A stretch of 64,000 bases of DNA from Bernardetia sp. MNP-M8 (lineage in GTDB: Bacteria > Bacteroidota > Bacteroidia > Cytophagales > Bernardetiaceae): the NCBI RefSeq assembly GCF_037126285.1, contig NZ_CP147012.1:4672676-4736675 (forward strand), written 5' to 3'. The position numbers and the translations under genes are program-made. Each line of letters starts with the position of its first letter. The stretch's first letter is position 1. Positions 58,060 to 64,000 of the stretch are shown one piece after another. The notes under the pieces were generated by a model. That model saw nothing but the letters and a program-made list of their open reading frames with translations, did no database searches and was not told the DNA's origin.

Positions 58060-59358
58060 ATGCTTTCATCTCGCCAACTTTTCCTAAATCATGTCGCTCA
58101 AACATCTCCTTTTCCTCTTGCCTTAGAAGTTCATAATGCAAAAGGAATTTATATGTTTGGTAGTAAAAACCGTAAATGGATTGATATTATTTCAGGAATT
58201 GGAGTGAGTAATGTGGGACATCGCCATCCAAAAGTAATAAAAGCAATTCAAAGACAACTAAGAAAATATATGCACTTGATGGTTTACGGAGAATTTATCC
58301 AAACGCCACAAGTTCAGCTCGCCACAGCTATTTCAAAGACTTTTAAGACTACTTTAGGGCAAGACTTTTTAGATAAAGAAGATAAAAGTAATGAAGAAAA
58401 TAATAATGATAATCTATCTATAACAAATCACGAAAATACGCCTCAAAATGCTGTTTATTTTGTAAATTCTGGAAGTGAAGCTGTTGAGGGAGCTATAAAA
58501 TTAGCCAAACGATTTACAGGAAGAACTCAATTAATAGGTTGTCACAATGCTTATCATGGTTCTACGCATGCTGCCCTTTCATTAGGAACAAGCAAAGAAT
58601 GGAAAGAACCTTTTTTACCTTTACTTCCTGATGTAGACCATATTTGTTTTGATAGTAAATCTTGTCTTTCCAAAATCACAGAAAAAACAGCAGCCGTAAT
58701 TATAGAAACTGTGCAAGGAGAAGCAGGAATCAGAATACCACAAAAAACCTATTTAAAAGCACTTAGAAAAAAATGCAGCGAAACAGGAACACTTCTGATT
58801 TGTGATGAAATTCAATGTGGCTTTGGTAGAACGGGTAAACTTTGGGCTTTCGAACATTTTGATATAATCCCTGATATTGTTGTGGCTGCAAAGGGAATGG
58901 GTGGAGGAATGCCGATTGGTGCTTTTATGGCTTCTCAAAAAATGATGTCGTGTCTTTCTGATAATCCAATTTTGGGACATATTTCTACTTTTGGAGGACA
59001 TCCTGTGAGTTGTGTGGCTTCTTTGGCAACACTAAAAGTAATTCAAGAAGAGAATTTATTAGATGCTGTTGAAGAAAAACATGAATTGTTCAAGCAGTTA
59101 TTAAATCCAGAAAGTACAAAAGCAATAAAAGAATTTCGTGGAATAGGTTTAATGTTGGCAGTAGAATTTGAGAGTTTTGATTTCTTACAAAAGGTAATTG
59201 CTCACTGTTTGGAGCTTGGTTTGCTTTCTGATTGGTTTTTGTATTGTGATAATTCGATGCGAATTGCTCCTCCTCTTATTATCACAAAAAAGGAAATAAA
59301 AAAGGCTTGCCAAATTATTTTGGAAGCCATTCGATTGACGGAAGAGAGTAAAGTTTAA
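58060..59358 (+). CDS. Class III PLP-dependent aminotransferase
   Basis: 432 residues, fold-type I. Landmarks are NVGHRHPKVIKAI, FVNSGSEAVEGAIKLAKRFTGR (phosphate-binding), GCHNAYHGSTHAALSLG, LICDEIQCGFGRTGKLWAFEHF with the conserved Asp, and VVAAKGMGGGMPIGAF, where Lys278 would form the Schiff base. STFGGHPVSCVASLATL follows. It is related to acetylornithine, ornithine and 4-aminobutyrate aminotransferases; the substrate cannot be fixed by sequence alone, and no arginine-pathway genes are nearby. Its last 53 bp are duplicated, in decayed form, just after the restriction operon. Confidence 0.9.
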   Translation: MLSSRQLFLNHVAQTSPFPLALEVHNAKGIYMFGSKNRKWIDIISGIGVSNVGHRHPKVIKAIQRQLRKYMHLMVYGEFIQTPQVQLATAISKTFKTTLGQDFLDKEDKSNEENNNDNLSITNHENTPQNAVYFVNSGSEAVEGAIKLAKRFTGRTQLIGCHNAYHGSTHAALSLGTSKEWKEPFLPLLPDVDHICFDSKSCLSKITEKTAAVIIETVQGEAGIRIPQKTYLKALRKKCSETGTLLICDEIQCGFGRTGKLWAFEHFDIIPDIVVAAKGMGGGMPIGAFMASQKMMSCLSDNPILGHISTFGGHPVSCVASLATLKVIQEENLLDAVEEKHELFKQLLNPESTKAIKEFRGIGLMLAVEFESFDFLQKVIAHCLELGLLSDWFLYCDNSMRIAPPLIITKKEIKKACQIILEAIRLTEESKV

Positions 59359-59435
59359 TTTTATTAGAAGAAAATACCGTTTTTTAATTCACTTTTAGCT
59401 AAATTTGTTATCAATTCAATCAAAAATTAATAATA

Positions 59436-60377
59436 ATGACACGAAAATTAGCAAAACCCTTTTTGAAGTGGGCAGGAGGAAAGACGCAATTAATAGAACC
59501 AATTAATAGTTCATTACCTAAAAACTTTACAGATTCTAACTTTACCTATATTGAACCTTTTGTAGGAAGTGGGGCAATACTTTTTTGGGTCTTGAATAAT
59601 TTTCCTTCTCTCAAAAAAGCTGTTATTAATGATGTAAACGAAGATTTGATAAATGTTTATAAAACGATTGCAACCCGACCAAAAGAGCTTATTTCTATTT
59701 TAGAAATTTTTGAAAATGAGTTTCATTTGTTAGAAGATATAGAAGATTCAGAAGAAAGTAAAAAAGAATATTATTACAAAAAAAGAGAACTTTACAACAC
59801 TCGTAGTACAGAAAAAAGCATTCAAGCAGCCTTATTTATTTTTTTAAATCGAACTTGTTTTAATGGTTTGTATCGTGTCAATAAAAAAAATGGTTTTAAT
59901 GTTCCAGCAGGTCGCTATAAAAAACCTACTATTTGTAATGTAGAAAATATTTTTGCTGTACATGAAGCCTTACAAAAAGTTGAGATACTTTGTGGTGACT
60001 ATGAAAAAACCGTTTCTTTAGCAAGTGAGAATACTTTTTTTTATCTTGATCCTCCCTACAAACCTCTGACAGAAACCTCAAATTTTAATTCTTACGCCAA
60101 GGATGAATTTGGAGACGAGGAGCAAATTCGTTTATATGACTTTTGTAAAAAATTAGATAATTTAGGCTATAATTGGATTTTGAGCAATTCTGATGTAAAA
60201 GGAAAAGCTGAAAATGAAGATTTTTTTGATGAATTGTATAGTGATTTTTTAATTACACGAGTAGAAGCAAAACGAAGTATCAATTCAAAATCTGAGAAAA
60301 GAGGAAAAATAAATGAACTTTTGATTTCTAATTTTACTCAAGCAAAACAACAATCACAACAAATAAAATTAGTATGA
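59436..60377 (+). CDS. DNA adenine methylase, D12/Dam class (M.DpnIIA-like)
   Basis: 313 residues. PFLKWAGGKTQLIEPI (motif X) is at residues 8-23, YIEPFVGSGAILF (SAM-binding motif I) near 40-52 and FYLDPPYKPL (catalytic DPPY, Asp205) later, the alpha-class order X-I-target domain-IV. FLNRTCFNGLYRVNKKNGFNVPAGRYKKP is the block typical of GATC-type Dam/DpnM enzymes. It likely methylates N6 of adenine, plausibly in GATC. Its stop overlaps the start of the next gene (ATGA at 60374-60377), so the two are translationally coupled. Confidence 0.92.
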   Translation: MTRKLAKPFLKWAGGKTQLIEPINSSLPKNFTDSNFTYIEPFVGSGAILFWVLNNFPSLKKAVINDVNEDLINVYKTIATRPKELISILEIFENEFHLLEDIEDSEESKKEYYYKKRELYNTRSTEKSIQAALFIFLNRTCFNGLYRVNKKNGFNVPAGRYKKPTICNVENIFAVHEALQKVEILCGDYEKTVSLASENTFFYLDPPYKPLTETSNFNSYAKDEFGDEEQIRLYDFCKKLDNLGYNWILSNSDVKGKAENEDFFDELYSDFLITRVEAKRSINSKSEKRGKINELLISNFTQAKQQSQQIKLV

Positions 60378-60925
60378 TTTTAGGTGGAATAGGTGGCGCA
60401 AATACACAAACAGGTTTAGTTTTCGAAGGAGATACAGACTTAACTACATTTCTAAATTCTAAAAATGGCTATGAAGTCAAAAATGGAGATGTATTTTATG
60501 AAGGCGACCCAGTAGCTAGGATTTTTAAAAAACATGGTTTTTATAAATTTTTAGAAGAATTAGGTATTGACTGGAAAGGCTTAATTTCGAAGAAATTACT
60601 CCCAGATGATAGTATTTTTGTAAAAATAGCCAATACATTTTTTGTTATAGAGTGTAAATCTCAACGAGTTGCTGGGTCGGTAGATGAAAAATTACAAACT
60701 TGTGATTTTAAAAGAAAACAGTATCAAAAACTTCTTGCTAAAGCAAATATTGAAGTTGAATATATTTATCTTTTGAATGATTGGTTTAGGAAACCTGAAT
60801 ATAAAGATGTTTTAGATTATATTCATAGTGTTCATTGTTATTATTTTTTCAATTATATCCCATTAGCAAAATTAGGTTTGCCCATTCCAAAAGAAGAAGA
60901 TAAACAAGACAAAAATAAATCTTAA
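60374..60925 (+). CDS. Type II restriction endonuclease, PD-(D/E)XK type
   Basis: 183 residues, small for a restriction enzyme paired with Dam-type methylases (R.DpnII and R.MboI are about 280). A nuclease core is visible: PDD at 77-79, then after the usual spacing FFVIECKSQ with Glu93 and Lys95. This is followed by VAGSVDEKLQTCDFKRKQYQ, which recurs in type II enzymes of this kind, and YIYLLNDWF. There is no separate DNA-binding domain. Location between two adenine methylases supports a role as the cutting partner; recognition sequence inferred only from the methylase. The next gene starts 5 bp after its stop. Confidence 0.78.
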   Translation: MILGGIGGANTQTGLVFEGDTDLTTFLNSKNGYEVKNGDVFYEGDPVARIFKKHGFYKFLEELGIDWKGLISKKLLPDDSIFVKIANTFFVIECKSQRVAGSVDEKLQTCDFKRKQYQKLLAKANIEVEYIYLLNDWFRKPEYKDVLDYIHSVHCYYFFNYIPLAKLGLPIPKEEDKQDKNKS

Positions 60926-60930
60926 AAATA

Positions 60931-62238
60931 ATGATAGAACCTTTTTACAAATCAGAAGACAAGAATTTTTATCTCTTGAAAGGAGATACTTTTGATTTAT
61001 TAGAAAGTTTCGAACATAAATTTGATATGGTTTTTGCTGATCCACCTTATTTTTTATCAAATGATGGATTGACGTTTCAAAACGGAAAAATAACGAGCGT
61101 AAATAAAGGATCGTGGGATAAATCAGAAGGATTTGAATATGTAAATGAATTTAATCGAAAATGGCTTTCTTTGATTCGTAAAAAAATGAAAGAAAATGCA
61201 ACTATTTGGATTAGTGGTACTATGCACAATATTTTTTCAATCGGACAGCTTCTGACTGAACTAGATTTTAAGATCTTAAATATTATTACTTGGGAAAAGA
61301 CGAATCCTCCTCCTAATTTTTCGTGTAAATCATTTACACATTCTACTGAACATATTATTTGGGCAAGAAAAAATGAAAAAGTTTCTCATTATTTCAATTA
61401 TGAACTAATGAAAAAACTTAATGATAACAAACAAATGAAAGATGTTTGGAAACTTCCTGCAATAGCTTCTTGGGAAAAATCATGTGGAAAACACCCAACT
61501 CAAAAACCTCTTTCTTTACTAACAAGAATAATTTTAGCTTCTACAAAACCCAATGCTTGGATTTTAGATCCTTTTGCAGGAAGTAGTACGACAGGAATTG
61601 CAGCAAATTTAGCAAATAGACGTTTTCTAGGAATTGATAAGGAAGAAGAGTTTTTAAGAATTAGTAAAAACAGAAAGTTAGAAATTGAAAATATAGAAGC
61701 AATAGCAATTTATCAAAAGAAGATAGCAGGATTTATTGATAAACAACAGTTTACAGAATATTTAAAAACAGAAAACATTCAACAAGAAAGTAAAGTAGCA
61801 TTAGGATTCTGTCGTAAAAAAGACATTGATAATTTGAAAAACTTAAATAAATTTTATTTCCATGCTATTGAAAATCAGAACGTTGTAAAAGATTTTCCTG
61901 TTGGATTAGTTGATGCAAAAAGATTGTTGATTTACTCAACTGCAAGAGCAAAACCAATAGTATTGACAGGATATTCAGCCATAATTAAAGATGTTACTCT
62001 AAAACATAAATCTAAAATTGAGGGAAAACAAAATTCCAAAACAGAATTTTATTATGAAGTAGTTTTAGAAGAACCCTTTACCAAAAATGATCAACTAGAA
62101 TTTCAAATAGATACGAAAAAACTATTTACAGATAAAGAAGATAAAAATAAGAAACTTTTAGCTCAATTTTTACCTGCTCTGACTACTTTAAACAGATTGA
62201 TGGATTCAAAAATTGTTGTTAATGAGGATAAAATATAA
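60931..62238 (+). CDS. Beta-class adenine methylase (M.DpnIIB-like) with C-terminal extension
   Basis: 435 residues. MVFADPPYFLSNDG (motif IV, Asp37) comes before the SAM motif WILDPFAGSSTTGIAANLANRRFLGIDKEEEF (near residue 212), the order of beta-class N6-adenine/N4-cytosine methylases. KHPTQKPLSLLTRII and FSCKSFTHSTEHIIWARKNEK match DpnA-type enzymes, which act on GATC and can modify single-stranded DNA. DpnA itself ends at about 268 residues; here an additional 170 residues (about 265-435, containing VGLVDAKRLLIYSTARAKPIVLTGYSAI) have no family I can name. It might be a target-recognition, partner-binding or fused nuclease-related domain. Confidence 0.88.
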   Translation: MIEPFYKSEDKNFYLLKGDTFDLLESFEHKFDMVFADPPYFLSNDGLTFQNGKITSVNKGSWDKSEGFEYVNEFNRKWLSLIRKKMKENATIWISGTMHNIFSIGQLLTELDFKILNIITWEKTNPPPNFSCKSFTHSTEHIIWARKNEKVSHYFNYELMKKLNDNKQMKDVWKLPAIASWEKSCGKHPTQKPLSLLTRIILASTKPNAWILDPFAGSSTTGIAANLANRRFLGIDKEEEFLRISKNRKLEIENIEAIAIYQKKIAGFIDKQQFTEYLKTENIQQESKVALGFCRKKDIDNLKNLNKFYFHAIENQNVVKDFPVGLVDAKRLLIYSTARAKPIVLTGYSAIIKDVTLKHKSKIEGKQNSKTEFYYEVVLEEPFTKNDQLEFQIDTKKLFTDKEDKNKKLLAQFLPALTTLNRLMDSKIVVNEDKI

Positions 62239-62241
62239 AAT

Positions 62242-62294
62242 AAGGCTCACAAAATAATTTTGAAAGCCATCCAATCAACAGAAAAATAGTAAAG
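62242..62294 (+). pseudogene. Decayed second copy of the aminotransferase gene 3' end
   Basis: Four bases after the last methylase stop, the sequence AAGGCTCACAAAATAATTTT and onward matches the end of the aminotransferase gene (59302-59354) at about 41 of 53 positions with one indel. In frame it reads KAHKIILKAIQSTEK and then a stop, against KACQIILEAIRLTEE in the gene. Most differences are transitions. It marks the right-hand boundary of the inserted restriction operon. Confidence 0.7.
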
Positions 62295-62341
62295 TATTGT
62301 ATTTCCATTCACAACTCACCATTAATAATTCATAATTTCTT

Positions 62342-62668
62342 TTAATCTACTTCTGCCGAAATTCCACGTTCGCAAATTGCGTTACGCATCGGAACGAGGT
62401 CATTCCAAGAACCTTCTTTTACAGAACATTTGCCCTTAAAATGAATAATAAGTGTACATTGTTCTGCTTGTGGTGCTGAATGCTGACAAACCTCAACTAA
62501 AGTATCGATAACGTGGTCAAACGTATTTACTTCATCATTAAAAACAATTAAACGATGACCTTCCTCTGTTTTTGTGTCTACTTCTTCTAAAACTTCTGTT
62601 TCTGTATTAGAATAAAAATTAGTAGATAAATTATTGGAAAATTTAGAAGAATTTGAAAATTGATTCAT
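62342..62668 (-). CDS. clpS: ATP-dependent Clp protease adaptor ClpS
   Basis: 108 residues from the ATG at 62668. The longer frame to 62767 reads through a family-A repeat and is unlikely. Residues 1-40 are a variable leader rich in Ser and Asn. The ClpS core is clear: RLIVFNDEVNTFDHVIDTLVEVCQHSAPQAEQCTLIIHFKGKCSVKEGS. It has the N-degron-binding ND and D/HV residues, although the binding loop is closer to the ClpS variants of Bacteroidota. ClpS delivers N-end-rule substrates to ClpAP-type proteases. Confidence 0.9.
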   Translation of the reverse strand: MNQFSNSSKFSNNLSTNFYSNTETEVLEEVDTKTEEGHRLIVFNDEVNTFDHVIDTLVEVCQHSAPQAEQCTLIIHFKGKCSVKEGSWNDLVPMRNAICERGISAEVD

Positions 62669-62710
62669 AATTGAAATAAGATTGATATAAAAACTTAAAA
62701 TGAAATATAT

Positions 62711-62740
62711 AGCCGTTTTTGGTGTACTCACCGACGACTT
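62711..62740 (+). repeat. Family-A hairpin upstream of clpS
   Basis: AGCCGTTTTTGGTGTACTCACCGACGACTT (shown here in two parts: AGCCGTTTTTGGTGTA, then CTCACCGACGACTT) carries GGTG/CACC arms. It is a diverged family-A member and lies in the clpS leader or promoter. Confidence 0.5.
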
Positions 62741-62800
62741 TACTATACAAAAATACGATATTATCAAAAAAATAACTAAATTTTTAAAGGAATAGTTTAC

Positions 62801-62834
62801 AAACCTACCAAATTTTTAAAAATCTGATAGGTTT
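62801..62834. terminator. Terminator of hisC
   Basis: AAACCTACCAAATTTTT and AAATCTGATAGGTTT pair over most of their length. It lies 22 bp beyond the hisC stop codon on the minus strand. AACCTAYCAGRTTTTT-type hairpins of this kind are frequent terminators in Bacteroidota. Confidence 0.75.
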
Positions 62835-62855
62835 TAACATTTTACTTCTATTTTT

Positions 62856-64000
62856 TTATTTATATCTTCCTAATGTGCTTAAAAGCAATTCATTTTCTTC
62901 AGGTGTTCCGATGGTTATTCTCAAACAACCTTCACAAAGTGGTTCTTTTGAGCGATTTCTGACCACAATTTCATTTTGCTTTATCAAGAAATTATACACT
63001 TCTTCTACTTTAGAAGCATCTTTTAGTTTTACCAAAATGAAATTTGTATCTGATGGATAGACTTTTTCAATAAAACTAAACTTACTTTCCTTATTATTTT
63101 CACTTCTGAGTTCTTCAATCAGTTTGTCACGCTCAAAATTCAAAACTTGAATAGCTTGTTCCACATTTTGAGAAAGACTTAAAGCCTTTAAAGCAATTTT
63201 TTGAGTAAGCATATTTACATTGTAAGGTGGCTTTGTACGCTTATAATATTCCATTATTTCAGCAGAAGAAAATGCCATTCCCAAACGAACTCCTGCCATT
63301 CCCCACGCCTTAGAAAGTGTTTGCAAGACTACAATATTTGGAAAATTCTCTAATTCATTTATAAAACTAGCTTCTTTTGCATTTTCAGCAAAATCAATAT
63401 ATGCCTCATCCACTACAACAATTCCATCAAAAAATTGACATAATTCTTTTATATCATTTTTATCAATCAAATTTCCTGTTGGATTATTGGGGCTACAAAC
63501 AAAAATAAGTTTTGTATTGGCATCAATTTGCTTTTTTATTCCTTCCAAATCCAATTGAAAATCAGTTGTAAGCAATGTTTTTCTGATTTCTACATCGTTT
63601 ATTGTTGCCGAAACTGAATACATTCCATACGTCGGAGGACAAACAATAATATTATCTTTTTGAGGAATACAGAAAATTCTGAAAAGTAAATCAATGGCTT
63701 CATCGCTTCCATTTCCTACAAAAATCTGATTTTCATTTACATTTTTCAGTTTCGAAAGCTGTGCTTTTATATCTCGTTGGTGTGGGTCAGGATAACGATT
63801 GTAGTCCGTCTGAACCATTTCTGAAAGTGGAGAACCAAGTGCATTTTCATTGGCATCTAAAAAGATAGGTGCAGGAGTTTCAAAATTTTCATCTATTTTT
63901 GTAACTTCTATATCGCTTTTTTTATATTCATCTCTTGCCGAAGAATAAGCTTTAAGTGTCAGAATATTCGGACGAATGAGTTTTTGTAAATCAAAATTTG
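62856..64000 (-). CDS. hisC: Histidinol-phosphate aminotransferase, start beyond the window
   Basis: The frame stays open to the window edge (at least 381 residues, with the start to the right of 64000). The ATG at 63818 is internal: upstream codons read LIRPNILTLKAYSSARDEY and IFLDANENALGSPL, both family hallmarks. Fold-type I PLP features are VGNGSDEAIDLLFRIFC, CPPTYGMYSVSA, VCSPNNPTGN, VVDEAYIDFA (Asp), LQTLSKAWGMAGVRLG (Schiff-base Lys) and CLRITIGTPEEN. The enzyme makes histidinol phosphate from imidazole-acetol phosphate in histidine synthesis. Neighbouring his genes may lie upstream, outside the window. Confidence 0.93.
   Translation of the reverse strand, partial: NFDLQKLIRPNILTLKAYSSARDEYKKSDIEVTKIDENFETPAPIFLDANENALGSPLSEMVQTDYNRYPDPHQRDIKAQLSKLKNVNENQIFVGNGSDEAIDLLFRIFCIPQKDNIIVCPPTYGMYSVSATINDVEIRKTLLTTDFQLDLEGIKKQIDANTKLIFVCSPNNPTGNLIDKNDIKELCQFFDGIVVVDEAYIDFAENAKEASFINELENFPNIVVLQTLSKAWGMAGVRLGMAFSSAEIMEYYKRTKPPYNVNMLTQKIALKALSLSQNVEQAIQVLNFERDKLIEELRSENNKESKFSFIEKVYPSDTNFILVKLKDASKVEEVYNFLIKQNEIVVRNRSKEPLCEGCLRITIGTPEENELLLSTLGRYK

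Noticed and set aside
57905-58141. 78-codon minus-strand frame with a hydrophobic segment
   Set aside because: It overlaps the ends of two well supported plus-strand genes and has no independent support.
62669-62767. Extended N-terminus of ClpS
   Set aside because: The extension translates a family-A repeat and upstream spacer; the ATG at 62668 gives a normal ClpS length.

Overview
The window looks like the chromosome of an AT-rich, marine or gliding-type member of the Bacteroidota, most probably order Cytophagales (a Bernardetia/Flexibacter-like organism; this placement is inference). The supporting signs are secreted proteins ending in type IX secretion (T9SS) sorting tails, Bacteroidota-type promoters (TTTG, 20 bp, TACCTTTG), a GYDIA-type GHMP kinase beside a class II HMG-CoA reductase, a GlsB-type membrane protein, DUF2851, a PorE-like OmpA protein and a bacterial alpha-2-macroglobulin. 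Genes are mostly single units separated by AT-rich spacers with hairpin terminators; there are few operons.

Layout. 0-3.2 kb: two tandem paralogous membrane-anchored proteins, the first split by an IS4-family element (457-1637) with a perfect 9-bp target duplication. 3.2-11.1 kb: a T9SS cargo protein, two mevalonate-pathway genes, a front-end fatty acid desaturase, tandem promoters and tRNA-Pro(TGG). 11.2-17.9 kb: a seven-PAS histidine kinase, an HhH/outer-membrane protein and a GlsB-like protein. 17.9-22.3 kb: three kinds of inverted-repeat element beside a large helicase-nuclease that may be a solitary defence gene. 22.7-28.2 kb: a thioester-type alpha-2-macroglobulin lipoprotein. 28.2-29.0 kb: an IS graveyard (IS1-family and IS4-family remnants). 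29.2-35.3 kb: a 1635-codon BspA-repeat/T9SS surface protein gene, split by a second IS with a perfect 7-bp target duplication. 35.6-42.3 kb: a BNR/sortilin-type secreted protein and a double amidohydrolase. 42.5-43.9 kb: an IS3 OrfA-like fragment and an IS982-family element. 44-50.4 kb: type III polyketide synthase, CoA-binding protein, DUF697/SHOCT protein, Dps, an RlpA lipoprotein and small hypotheticals. 50.5-58 kb: separated complex I genes nuoD and nuoK, a methyltransferase, a PorE-like OmpA protein and DUF2851. 58-62.3 kb: a class III aminotransferase followed by a three-gene DpnII-like restriction-modification operon. 62.3-64 kb: clpS and hisC (its start lies outside the window).

Most notable. 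(1) Both intact DDE insertion sequences that hit genes landed in secreted-protein genes, and removing the IS plus one target copy restores each reading frame exactly. (2) The restriction-modification operon is bracketed by a decayed second copy of the 3' end of the upstream aminotransferase gene, a footprint of its arrival. (3) Several families of structured non-coding repeats occur, including a MITE-like family with terminal inverted repeats TTGGCTCTTCCGAC and nested palindromes, and a hairpin family with core GCCGTTGTTGGTGTC. I did not find a clearly new multi-gene system; the best candidates for undescribed biology are these repeat families, the solitary helicase-nuclease, and the restriction operon with its extended second methylase.
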